Shown here in pieces: positions 27,150-34,791 of a stretch of DNA of 64,000 nt. The position numbers and the translations under genes are program-made. The stretch covers positions 27,443-91,442 of the forward strand of contig NZ_CP045320.1 in the NCBI RefSeq assembly GCF_009363255.1, written 5' to 3'. The stretch comes from Roseivivax sp. THAF197b (GTDB lineage: Bacteria; Pseudomonadota; Alphaproteobacteria; Rhodobacterales; Rhodobacteraceae). A model generated the notes under the pieces. It saw nothing but the letters and a program-made list of their open reading frames with translations. It was not told the origin of the DNA and ran no database searches. Each line of letters begins with the position of its first letter. Within the stretch, counting starts at the first letter, position 1.

Positions 27150-28226
27150 TCACCGTCGTCCAAGTCGACCCAGTCTCGCCAGCTGCGCCAGCATTTTTGA
27201 CCCCGAGTCAGCGGATCCTGTTCCTACTGCGGAACCCGTCTGCCCCATGCCTTGTCTCACGGGCATCTGCTGCACGCCGAAGAACTGCCGCGCCCTGAGG
27301 GCGGCGTATTCTGCGCCACTTGCCCCGCCGATCAAATAGCGGTTGTAGGCTTGCTGGCTGCCCATGGCGGCGCGGGTGAAGCTGTAGCCGCCGCCGAGCC
27401 CACCAGAGAGGGCGGGCATCATGATGTTTCCGGAGATCGCGCGGACGATGAAGGGCGTGGCAATGATGAAGCCCTTGGCCATGAGGACCATCATGAAGAA
27501 GGGGATGAGCGCGCCTATGTTTGAAGCCCCTTCCGGGTCGCCAAGCTCACCGATCAGAGCGGAAGAAACTCCGGTGATCGTGGCAAACACGCCGGCCACG
27601 ACGATGGGATAGAGCGCAAAGGAAACCAGCGCCGACAGCCAGCGCGTGAAATAATCTTTGGTCACTTCGAAGAGGGTCAGGAAAATCATCACCGGCGCGA
27701 TCCCAATCAGAAGTGCGATCATCAGGCGGGATGCCACGAGGATGAAGGCGGCCAGCCCGCCGAGGATCGAGAGCAAGAGGACCCCGACAATGTCGAGCAT
27801 GGCCCCTGCCATCCAGTTCAGCTCGGACCCAGCGGCGTTGAGATAGTCCCCTAATTCCGCGATTAGCCGGTCAAACTCTTCGGCGAAAGTGCCAGAAGGG
27901 CCGGGAGTTCCACCACCAACGGAAGCAACCAGCGCGCCGGCGATGCTGTCGATCCCGGCCAGGATGGCGGAGGACAGCGCGTTGAACTGAACCCAATTGG
28001 TCGCAAATATCCCGATAAGCCCGATCTTGACTGCGAGCCAAAAAGCCGTGCGCCCGTCCATCGCCTTGTACTGGTAGATCATGTTCAGGAAGACGAGGAT
28101 CACCACTAGCGTTGTGCCCAACACCAGCAGCGTGCCAACCGTCGCCGCGACAGATCCGAACTGGGTTTCAGCGGCGGTGTCGAGATAGCCCTGTGAGGTT
28201 TCAACGAAATAGGTGACGACGCTCAT
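27150..28226 (-). CDS. virB6: VirB6-family inner-membrane channel protein
   Basis: Polytopic inner-membrane component of the type IV secretion channel, 358 residues. It has about six hydrophobic segments (near 20-50, 60-90, 145-190, 195-215 and 230-265) and a periplasmic loop near 90-140. The SRLMIALLIGIAPVMIFLTLFEVTKDYFTRWL block is characteristic of VirB6/TrbL proteins. The C-terminus is Gly/Gln-rich and soluble. GGTGAGG lies upstream of the ATG. It is the last gene of the virB operon, 12 bp after a small exported protein. In many systems virB6 sits between B5 and B8; here it has moved to the end. Confidence 0.88.
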   Translation of the reverse strand: MSVVTYFVETSQGYLDTAAETQFGSVAATVGTLLVLGTTLVVILVFLNMIYQYKAMDGRTAFWLAVKIGLIGIFATNWVQFNALSSAILAGIDSIAGALVASVGGGTPGPSGTFAEEFDRLIAELGDYLNAAGSELNWMAGAMLDIVGVLLLSILGGLAAFILVASRLMIALLIGIAPVMIFLTLFEVTKDYFTRWLSALVSFALYPIVVAGVFATITGVSSALIGELGDPEGASNIGALIPFFMMVLMAKGFIIATPFIVRAISGNIMMPALSGGLGGGYSFTRAAMGSQQAYNRYLIGGASGAEYAALRARQFFGVQQMPVRQGMGQTGSAVGTGSADSGSKMLAQLARLGRLGRR

Positions 28227-28238
28227 TGGGGTTGTGCC

Positions 28239-28652
28239 TCACCAGTTGCCCGCAGCTTCGCAGATCGCTTTGGCCTCGAGACGGGCGGCGTTGGCGCGGC
28301 GGTTGTAGCCGTCCGAGGCTTGCAGCATTTCCCATCGTTCGTCGCTCGCGTAGCTCTCCCGAAACACGGCCTCGGCCGCGTCCCAAGAGGGGAACCGGGT
28401 CGCGCAGTCGCAGCTGCCGGTCTCGACGATGCGCTCGAGATTCTGGGCGCGGTAGATGTCTTGAATCAATACGCGCTGATAGGCTTGGCGCAGGGGGATC
28501 TCCTGCATCCGGACGGGCTCAGCGGGCCGGTCCGGACAGACGGTGAAACTGCGCTCGAGGGTCGGCACGAGATTGCGCTCGGCGAAAGTGGGAGCGGCCG
28601 TCAGGCCCAGGACTAACGCTGTCAGTGCGAGGGGATAGCCCGCCTGCCTCAT
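28239..28652 (-). CDS. exported protein of the virB operon, unknown function
   Basis: A 137-residue protein with a clear signal peptide (1-24, ALTALVLGLTAAPTFA). The mature part is soluble with three or four cysteines (CPDRP, SCDCAT, AICEAAGNW) and a helical AYQRVLIQDIYRAQNLERIVETG segment. I do not recognise a named family. It overlaps the DUF4177 gene and directly precedes virB6, so it is probably a periplasmic accessory of this secretion system. The cysteine spacing could support disulfides. Confidence 0.75.
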   Translation of the reverse strand: MRQAGYPLALTALVLGLTAAPTFAERNLVPTLERSFTVCPDRPAEPVRMQEIPLRQAYQRVLIQDIYRAQNLERIVETGSCDCATRFPSWDAAEAVFRESYASDERWEMLQASDGYNRRANAARLEAKAICEAAGNW

Positions 28653-28843
28653 GCCGTGGCTCCAGCGGGTGTGGTTTCACGCTTCAGGAAGACCGTATGT
28701 CCCACATTGGCGAACTCCGAAGAGCTGATCGACACGACCTCCCAACCGTCAGAGCCCTTTTCATTCAGGCAGGTCTGCATATCGGCAAGGCTGCTTTTGC
28801 GGGTCATGGGAAAGGACAGGATGTCATATTCAAATGTCTTCAT
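28649..28843 (-). CDS. DUF4177-like small protein
   Basis: A 64-residue cytoplasmic protein, MKTFEYDILSFPM followed by LNEKGSDGWEVVSISSSEF and a VFLKRE end. This is the pattern of DUF4177 proteins (KYEY..., GWELVSV..., FLKR). Its job is unknown. It overlaps virB11 by 4 bp on one side and the exported gene by 4 bp on the other, so it is embedded in the operon. The family occurs in many contexts and does not itself imply a role in secretion. Confidence 0.72.
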   Translation of the reverse strand: MKTFEYDILSFPMTRKSSLADMQTCLNEKGSDGWEVVSISSSEFANVGHTVFLKRETTPAGATA

Positions 28844-29826
28844 GGAGAAGTTCCAATCTCAGTTGCGCCGGGGAGGTAGAATTCTGTGATGCCGCGTTTG
28901 CCGTCATGTCGGCCGGCCTGGATGATCACGTCGATGGAGTTCTCGATGTACTGGATCATGTCGGCATAGGTCATCGGGATTTCGGTCTTGAGTGCCGCGA
29001 TCGCGAGCCGCTGCACGGCGAGTTGCGGGGTTTCGGCATGCAGCGTGGTCATGGACCCGCCATGGCCGGTGTTGATGGCTTCCAGAAAGGTCATGGCCTC
29101 CTTGCCGCGCACCTCGCCCAGGATGATCCGGTCGGGGCGCATGCGCAGCGTGGCGGTGAGAAGCACATCGGCGGATTGGAATTCGGCGTCACGATTGGCG
29201 ATGAGGGTCACGGCATTGGGCTGGGTCGGCAGAAGCTCGGCGGCTTCCTCAATGGTGACGATGCGTTCCTCGGCCGGAACGTGCGAGAGGATCTTGCGCG
29301 CGGCCACGGTTTTGCCGGTGGAGGTGCCACCTGAGACGATCATGTTGAGTTTGTTCTCGACGCAGAATGCAAGCGCATCATCGATCAAACCCGCGGTCAC
29401 CACGGCGCGCAAGGCGCGCTTCTTTTCGACGCGCAGGTCTTCGAGCTTGCGTTCCGTGCCGTAGAGGAAATCGAGTGCGATGCCCTCGAGTGGCAGGCTT
29501 GAGAAGAACCGCAGGCTGATCGACATGGCCGAGAGCACGGCGGGCGGGGTGATGACCTGTGCGCGGATCGGGCGCCCCTTGTAGGTGATCGAGACCGAGA
29601 CGATGGGGCGGTCCTTGCTCATGGTGGTATTGGCCGATGAGGCGATCTGGTTGCCGAGGTCCCTGACCTGAACGCCCGTCAGCCTCTGGTCCAGCGCGCG
29701 CATGAAGTGATCGCCCTGAAATTCTCCCCAGCAGGTGCCGTCGGGATTGATGCAGATCTCGATGACATCGTCGCGGGCGGCGGCATCGATCCGGTCGAGA
29801 GAGGTCTGGAGATAACTCAGCGACAT
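28840..29826 (-). CDS. virB11: VirB11 traffic ATPase
   Basis: Hexameric cytoplasmic ATPase powering pilus assembly and substrate transfer. The 328 residues show an N-terminal domain (1-135), then Walker A SGGTSTGKT (near 168). An Asp box (RIVTIEEAAEL, near 195), Walker B-like RPDRIILGEVRG (near 238) and the His box (AINTGHGGSMTTLHAE, near 254) follow. All secretion-ATPase motifs are intact. It lies 5 bp downstream of virB10 and overlaps the DUF4177 gene by 4 bp. Confidence 0.93.
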   Translation of the reverse strand: MSLSYLQTSLDRIDAAARDDVIEICINPDGTCWGEFQGDHFMRALDQRLTGVQVRDLGNQIASSANTTMSKDRPIVSVSITYKGRPIRAQVITPPAVLSAMSISLRFFSSLPLEGIALDFLYGTERKLEDLRVEKKRALRAVVTAGLIDDALAFCVENKLNMIVSGGTSTGKTVAARKILSHVPAEERIVTIEEAAELLPTQPNAVTLIANRDAEFQSADVLLTATLRMRPDRIILGEVRGKEAMTFLEAINTGHGGSMTTLHAETPQLAVQRLAIAALKTEIPMTYADMIQYIENSIDVIIQAGRHDGKRGITEFYLPGATEIGTSP

Positions 29827-29830
29827 GGGC

Positions 29831-31207
29831 TCAGAATATCTCCAGGTCGCGGTCGACCATCACTGTGACGCGGGCCCCCTGGTCGACATAGATGACCGGA
29901 CCGATCGAGAGATAATCGCCGATCACGCTGTCTGTGGCATCGGCCAGATCATCGCCCACGTCTTCGAGCACATCCGCTGTGGTCTCATCTTGCACATTGG
30001 CAGCGGCGGCGCTTGGCGCGGCGGAGATCAGCGAAATCAGCGCTGCCGAGCCAAAGCGCTCATCAAAGCGCGTGTCCACGAAACCGGTGACACCCGAACG
30101 GCCAAGTTCATCACCGCCGAAGGAGCTGATCTGGACGGTTTGGCCCGCGGGCAGGATGATCCGGTCCCAAGCGATGGTGACCCGGCGTTGCGCGATATCG
30201 ACGCCAGAGCGATAGCGCCCGATGAGGCGGGACCCACGCGGGATCAGGAGACGGCTGCCATCGAAACTGAACACGTCTTCGGAAACAACGGCCCGGGTCT
30301 GACCGGGCAGGGAGCTGTAGAGGGCGGTTTCCATGACGGCCTGGATCATCGTGCCCTGGATGATGGTGTTGGAGGGGTTGGCGATGACCTCAGCCTGCGT
30401 CACGGACGTTGGCAGCGCGCCGTTCAGCACGAAATCCGTCACCTCGCCAAAGGTGCGCTCGGTCAGTGCCGTTTCATTCGCGCCTGATGTGCCGCCAAAG
30501 GCGATGGTGGGCGAGGCGATCCGGCGCTCCTGAAACGCACGCTCTTCGGCCGCGCGGCGCTCAAGTTCCGCGAGCCGTCTTGCTTCCTCCTCGCGGCGCA
30601 GCCGTTCTTCTTCTCGCGCGCGCAACTCGTCCTCGGTGGGACCGATGGGTGCGGGGACGGGGCGGTTGGCCTCGAGTTGGGCCAGTTCCAGATCCATGCG
30701 GAGTTGTTCAAGCTCGCGATCGCGGGCCGTGAGCTCATCGCGAAACTGTTGCTGTGCGGCTTCCGAGGCGGACTGCAGGGCGGCGATCTGCGCTGTCAGT
30801 GCATCAATGGCTTCGGCGGCGGTGTCTTCCTCGACGACCGGTTCAGGAGCGTTGCGCAACTCCTCGATCTGGGCCTGCAGGGCGGTGATCTGGGCGAGAA
30901 GCTCGGCATTGGGTTCCACCGGCTCGGGTGCGACCAAAACCACTTCGGGCTCGGGTGGAGGTAGGGTTTCGATGGCGCCAAAGCCGTCGCCTTCGTTCTG
31001 GAAGACATCCGGCGTTGCCGTGGGCAGGGCCTCCTCTTCCTCAGGTTGGGACATGAGATAGAGCAACGCACCGCCCGCGCCGATCACGAGGACGACGACC
31101 AAAGCGAGCAGCGGCGAGCGCCGTGGGGCAGGGGGGGAACCTGTGCCCTTGCCCTGCTCGAGGGCGGCGAGACGTTTCTCGAGGTCCGCGTTTCCGGTGT
31201 CGCTCAT
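29831..31207 (-). CDS. virB10: VirB10-family channel scaffold protein
   Basis: Spans both membranes and senses ATP energy in the secretion core complex. From ATG 31207 the 458-residue protein has a short cytoplasmic tail, one membrane helix (LLALVVVLVIGAGGALLYLM, near 28-47), and a Pro/Glu-rich then coiled-coil periplasmic stretch (near 85-220). The C-terminal beta-barrel domain has TIIQGTMIQAVMETALYSSLPGQTRAVV near 290 and LIPRGSRLIGRYRSG near 335. ATG 31207 overlaps the virB9 stop (ATGA); a frame open to 31273 lies wholly inside virB9. Confidence 0.92.
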   Translation of the reverse strand: MSDTGNADLEKRLAALEQGKGTGSPPAPRRSPLLALVVVLVIGAGGALLYLMSQPEEEEALPTATPDVFQNEGDGFGAIETLPPPEPEVVLVAPEPVEPNAELLAQITALQAQIEELRNAPEPVVEEDTAAEAIDALTAQIAALQSASEAAQQQFRDELTARDRELEQLRMDLELAQLEANRPVPAPIGPTEDELRAREEERLRREEEARRLAELERRAAEERAFQERRIASPTIAFGGTSGANETALTERTFGEVTDFVLNGALPTSVTQAEVIANPSNTIIQGTMIQAVMETALYSSLPGQTRAVVSEDVFSFDGSRLLIPRGSRLIGRYRSGVDIAQRRVTIAWDRIILPAGQTVQISSFGGDELGRSGVTGFVDTRFDERFGSAALISLISAAPSAAAANVQDETTADVLEDVGDDLADATDSVIGDYLSIGPVIYVDQGARVTVMVDRDLEIF

Positions 31208-32001
31208 GATCCCACCCCCGCAGGTGGCGTGGCCTCGATACAGACCGCCTCTTCCCCTATCCGCAGCACCCATTGCCTGTTCACGCCCGAGACCCGGATA
31301 ACGCCGTCTTCGGTGGCTTGCGTGTTGACTGTCCGTTCGCGGCCATTCGTGTAGCGGAAGATCGCCGGCACCGGCGCGTTCCGCGGAAATTCGAAATACG
31401 TAAACGTCCCGTCATCCCAAACACGGGTCGGGGTGAACTCGGTCCGCGCGCTGGCACCGTAATTGTAGTTCGGGGCTTGGGCCGCGATGGCACGCGTCGG
31501 ACGTGTATTGTTCTCGGGGTAGCGGAACTGCACCACGTAAAAGGTCGGGCTGCGGGTCTCTTGGACGTTGAAGTAATAGCTCCGCCGGTTTGTATAGACC
31601 GTCACATTGGTATGCACGCCGCGTGCGACGGGCTTGATCGCGAAGGCCTGCCCGCCCGGAACGCCGTCGATCTCGAAGCCCTCCGTGTCGCCTGCGATGA
31701 TCGAGCGGATGCTTTCACCCTCTCCAAATTCGACAGTGGTGACATGGGTGAGCGAGACGCTGAGACGGTAGACCTGACCCTCCTGGTAGGTGGCCAAGCG
31801 AACCCGGCTGTCGTTGGGACCGCCACGCGGAATTGCTTCGGCGGAGGCAAGGCCGGGCAACAGGGCAATGACAAAAACAAGCGATCTTGTGAACAACAAA
31901 CATGCGTTTCCGGAACGAGGAGTGTCGCCAATACCCTGCCGCGCTGCGCGCTCTCGGGACATTGGCGACAGAGTATTTTGATTTGAATTCCGGAAACGCA
32001 T
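31204..32001 (-). CDS. virB9: VirB9-family outer-membrane complex protein with an element-encoded N-terminus
   Basis: Periplasmic partner of VirB7 and VirB10. The mature part (from EAIPRGGPNDSRVRLATYQEGQVYRL) and the C-terminal beta domain (RTEFTPTRVWDDGTFTYFEF, then REETVNT-like REERTVNTQ and NRQWVLRIG) are typical. ATG 32001 overlaps the virB8 stop (TAATG) and has GGAG 5 bp upstream. Residues 2-33, however, come from the palindromic element at 31901-32001. The real signal peptide (LFTRSLVFVIALLPGLASA) starts only near residue 36. TTG 31896 could be an internal start giving a normal signal peptide. Family certain, N-terminus uncertain. Confidence 0.88.
   Translation of the reverse strand: MRFRNSNQNTLSPMSRERAARQGIGDTPRSGNACLLFTRSLVFVIALLPGLASAEAIPRGGPNDSRVRLATYQEGQVYRLSVSLTHVTTVEFGEGESIRSIIAGDTEGFEIDGVPGGQAFAIKPVARGVHTNVTVYTNRRSYYFNVQETRSPTFYVVQFRYPENNTRPTRAIAAQAPNYNYGASARTEFTPTRVWDDGTFTYFEFPRNAPVPAIFRYTNGRERTVNTQATEDGVIRVSGVNRQWVLRIGEEAVCIEATPPAGVGS
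31901..32001 (-). repeat. nested palindromic element, copy at virB9
   Basis: About 101 bp: outer perfect 14-bp arms (ATGCGTTTCCGGAA at 31902-31915 and TTCCGGAAACGCAT at 31988-32001). Inner perfect 10-bp arms are TGTCGCCAAT (31923-31932) and ATTGGCGACA (31961-31970), around a GC-rich centre. The inner ~55 bp is nearly identical to the copy at 37697-37799, while the outer arms differ. It lies directly after the virB9 start codon and keeps the frame open. Confidence 0.85.
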
Positions 32002-32654
32002 TAATTCTCCAATCTGTCGGAGCGGATGGAATATTCGAGGACCGTGAAGCCGAATGGATTGGTCCAGACCTCATCGATGGAGCGACGGGTCTCCGGGCGG
32101 AACTCGAAGAGTAGCGTCGCAGTGAAGAGGCCGGTCTGGGTGCCGTTAATGGACGTCAGGCGCTTGCGCAGGCGGACCGTCGCGCGGTTGGTTCCGATCC
32201 GGTTGATGCTGAGGATTTCCACGTCGAGCCGCGCATTGGGGCCATAGACCGTCGGCGGGTAATTCTCGTTGGCGCTGTTCCAGATCTGGCGCAGCCCGCT
32301 CTCTGCAGCCCCGTCCGAGCGGCGCAGGACACTTCGGATGCGCAGGTCATTGTCGAGCTGGTTATAGACCTCCCGGTCGGTCACATAGCGGAAGACTTCC
32401 GCCTCGATGATCGCCTGGTTGGCGGTCACCGAGGAGGCGCCCACCGAGGCTTCGGGGAGTGCAAAGCCGGTGGCGGGATCATAGGGGACAACAACGGGCG
32501 GGGGGTCGACATCGAGGATTGCGACAGCCGCGGCGCTCAGGCACCCGAGGATGCCGAAGATCAGCCCGACGAGCCCAAGGCGTTGCCAGAACCGTTCACG
32601 GCGCAACGCGCCATAGACCAGCTCTTCTTCGATGACTTCTTGTTCACTCACCAC
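32001..32654 (-). CDS. virB8: VirB8-family assembly protein
   Basis: Bitopic inner-membrane assembly factor, 217 residues. A cytoplasmic tail (1-25), one membrane helix (LGLVGLIFGILGCLSAAAVAIL, near 26-47) and a periplasmic NTF2-like domain follow. The latter includes ANQAIIEAEVFRYVTDREVYNQL near 78 and ANENYPPTVYGPNARLDVEILSI near 127. The last base of its TAA is the first base of the virB9 ATG. It lies 16 bp after the VirB5-like gene. All expected parts are present. Confidence 0.92.
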   Translation of the reverse strand: MVSEQEVIEEELVYGALRRERFWQRLGLVGLIFGILGCLSAAAVAILDVDPPPVVVPYDPATGFALPEASVGASSVTANQAIIEAEVFRYVTDREVYNQLDNDLRIRSVLRRSDGAAESGLRQIWNSANENYPPTVYGPNARLDVEILSINRIGTNRATVRLRKRLTSINGTQTGLFTATLLFEFRPETRRSIDEVWTNPFGFTVLEYSIRSDRLEN

Positions 32655-32670
32655 GCGTCACACCTCGAAA

Positions 32671-33483
32671 TTAGTCCGCGCTGAGGTCAGGCAGCGTAAA
32701 ATCCATGAAGCGCTGCTCCTCGGCGATGGTGGCGGCATCGATGACGCCGCCGGTGCCATCGCCCACGGTCTGCACGGCTTCGAGCTGCCACATGGCGACG
32801 AGCGCGATGGCCAGTTCCGCTGTGACGCGGGTATTAAGATCGACGCTTTCCTTGAGTTCGTCCATGTCGTCGATGAGACCGACGAGGCGGTCGACGCGTT
32901 CCAGCGATTGGCCCGCGTCCTCATAGCTGTTCTGGGCCGCGGCCGACACAAGGGCACCGGTGGTGGCCTGCGTCGCCACGCGGTTGGCCCCGGGATTTCC
33001 GCTGGTGGCCATTTCCGAGAGGGTGTTGTCGTCAAATCCGAGATCGGCCAGCACCCGGTCCATCTGGGTTTCGATCTCGCCCGCGCCGGAGCCAGAGAGG
33101 CCGGAGAAGTCACCCGTTTTGATGGCCTCAATCGTGGCAAGGATGTCCCCGAACTCCTGGTCGAGAAGACCGTTCAATTCATCTTCCATCTCCGTGCGGA
33201 TGATTTCCGGCAGTTCGGCGAGGCGGGTGAGGGCTTCATAGGTTTTTTGCAATTCGCCAAGTTGTTCCGTGAGTGTCGCAAGCTGTTCACGGAGCTGCGT
33301 CAGCTGCTCGTTCTGCAGGATCTCGTCTTCGATCATCTGCCGGAGCTGCTGGATGTTTTGCGCGATGTTCTGGGTATCGACGACGGGTACGCCTTGCGCC
33401 AGAGCAGGGGATAGCGTGCCGAGATGCAGGCCAATCCCAAGTGCCGTGGCCAAAGCTGTTCTCAGAAACATCCGTCCCATCAT
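32671..33483 (-). CDS. virB5: VirB5/TrbJ-like exported pilus-associated protein
   Basis: A 270-residue exported protein with signal peptide (about 1-29, ending SPALA) and mature start QGVPVVDTQNIAQNIQQLRQ, typical of VirB5/TrbJ. Residues 35-75 form a long coiled coil (QLREQLATLTEQLGELQKTYEAL). The C-terminus, DELKESVDLNTRVTAELAIAL and then FMDFTLPDL, is clearly related to the C-terminus of the gene just upstream. It is therefore one of a pair of duplicated VirB5-type genes. The start is ATG 33483, 33480 or 33471. VirB5 proteins sit at the pilus tip or help its assembly. Confidence 0.82.
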   Translation of the reverse strand: MMGRMFLRTALATALGIGLHLGTLSPALAQGVPVVDTQNIAQNIQQLRQMIEDEILQNEQLTQLREQLATLTEQLGELQKTYEALTRLAELPEIIRTEMEDELNGLLDQEFGDILATIEAIKTGDFSGLSGSGAGEIETQMDRVLADLGFDDNTLSEMATSGNPGANRVATQATTGALVSAAAQNSYEDAGQSLERVDRLVGLIDDMDELKESVDLNTRVTAELAIALVAMWQLEAVQTVGDGTGGVIDAATIAEEQRFMDFTLPDLSAD

Positions 33484-34652
33484 TCAATCTCCCTGATAGT
33501 AAAATCCATGAATGCGCCCTCGGCCATGCGGGCGCTGGCCTGCGCCAATTCTTCTGCGCTCAGGACGCGGGTGCGCGCCGCCTGAAGCCGGATGCGCGCC
33601 GCGACGAGGCGCACGAGTTCGGCGCGGGCATAGGTGTTGAGTGCGACGCTCTCCTGCACATCTTCCATTTCGGAAATCCGCTCGACGATATCCGCTATGC
33701 GCAGGGCGGACTGTCGGATCGCGGCGGGCGAGTTGCTGGCATAGAAGGCCGCGCCGTGCCCGGTGATTGAGAGGTTCGCATTAGCTAGAAGCGCCGGATC
33801 GATCGTGCCGAGCGCTTCGATCCCACCGATGCGGCTCAGATAGAGATTGTAGCGTTCAGGAATGACCTGGACGTAGTGCTGGGTCTCGGCAAAGGGCGGG
33901 ACACCGCCATATTCAAAGACCCGGCCGGGGCCGGCATTATAGGCCGCGAGCGCGTTGATGATGTTGCCATCGAAGGTGTTGAGTTGGGTGGCGAGATAGC
34001 GCGCGCCGCCATGCACCTGCAGGTAGGGGCTGTCGTAATATTCCGGGTTGATGCCGAGATCGCTGGCCGTACCGGGCATAATCTGGGTGAGGCCAAAGGC
34101 GCCGACCGGCGAGCGCGCGCCGATGGTAAACCGGCTTTCCTGCCAGATGAGAGCCTGCAGGAGGGCGCGCCATTGGACCGGGGAGAGACCCGCGCGGCCC
34201 ACGCCCGCAAACCCGCTCGTCTCCTGCGCGACGCGGATGATGAGCTGCTCGATGTTTTCTGCCGCATCACCGAACATCTGTGCGCCCCCGGGATTTGGAT
34301 CGATCTCACCCGTGCCATAGACCGCCTCGACAGAGCGGTCCGGATCGCCGCTGCGGCTTTCCAGGCCCGAGACCATTGCCGCCAGGCCCTGACCGCCAAA
34401 GCTGGTTTGGGCATCGAGGATGCGTTGCAGGGTTTCCAATTGTTCGCGTTCGATCTCGGCAATGAGCTCGCGGACGGACAGTTTGTCGGCCTGAATGGCC
34501 AAGTCAGCCTCGCGATCGCCAGTCTCAACGATGTCACGCGCGGTCAGCCCGCTGTCACTGGTCGGCACGCCTTGAGATAAGGCGAGACCGGGCAGCAGGC
34601 AAAGCGCCAGGATATGAGGCAGCCTAGACTTCAATGTCGCCCTCCGGCGCAT
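33480..34652 (-). CDS. chimeric lytic transglycosylase with VirB5-like N- and C-termini
   Basis: A 390-residue exported protein. After a signal peptide (1-26) comes QGVPTSDSGLTARDI and a coiled-coil-prone stretch like VirB5/TrbJ starts. A lytic transglycosylase SLT domain (about 160-290) has the catalytic Glu in ALIWQESRF, then GAFGLTQIMPGTASDLG and [12 protein letters not shown]. The tail has MEDVQESVALNTYARAELVRLV and ends FMDFTIREIE. Head and tail match the VirB5-like protein encoded next (FMDFTLPDL), so an SLT domain seems to be inserted in a VirB5-type protein. It would cut peptidoglycan at the assembly site. A second, ordinary VirB1-like enzyme begins the operon. Confidence 0.82.
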   Translation of the reverse strand: MRRRATLKSRLPHILALCLLPGLALSQGVPTSDSGLTARDIVETGDREADLAIQADKLSVRELIAEIEREQLETLQRILDAQTSFGGQGLAAMVSGLESRSGDPDRSVEAVYGTGEIDPNPGGAQMFGDAAENIEQLIIRVAQETSGFAGVGRAGLSPVQWRALLQALIWQESRFTIGARSPVGAFGLTQIMPGTASDLGINPEYYDSPYLQVHGGARYLATQLNTFDGNIINALAAYNAGPGRVFEYGGVPPFAETQHYVQVIPERYNLYLSRIGGIEALGTIDPALLANANLSITGHGAAFYASNSPAAIRQSALRIADIVERISEMEDVQESVALNTYARAELVRLVAARIRLQAARTRVLSAEELAQASARMAEGAFMDFTIREIE

Positions 34653-34791
34653 TTAGAGGCGTGAAGCTGCAATCAGGTGCTGTGGGTGCCGTCGAGGCCA
34701 GGAAGGTGAAACAATTGGCCTGCGGCTCCTGGTACTGGGCGCAGGAGACCAGCGCACCGAGCGTCGTCACAGCTAAAACAATACGGATCAT
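34624..34791 (-). CDS. virB7: 55-residue lipoprotein, VirB7-like position
   Basis: A tiny secreted lipoprotein, MIRIVLAVTTLGALVSCAQYQ, with lipobox LVSC (Cys17) and two further cysteines (27 and 41) in the mature 39 residues. Its ATG overlaps the virB4 stop (ATGA) and its end overlaps the next gene by 29 bp, so it is firmly built into the operon. VirB7 proteins are lipoproteins of about this size that pair with VirB9 in the outer membrane. Sequence identity cannot be judged at this length, so the name rests on size, lipobox and location. Small TrbH- or entry-exclusion-type lipoproteins are alternatives. Confidence 0.72.
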   Translation of the reverse strand: MIRIVLAVTTLGALVSCAQYQEPQANCFTFLASTAPTAPDCSFTPLNAPEGDIEV

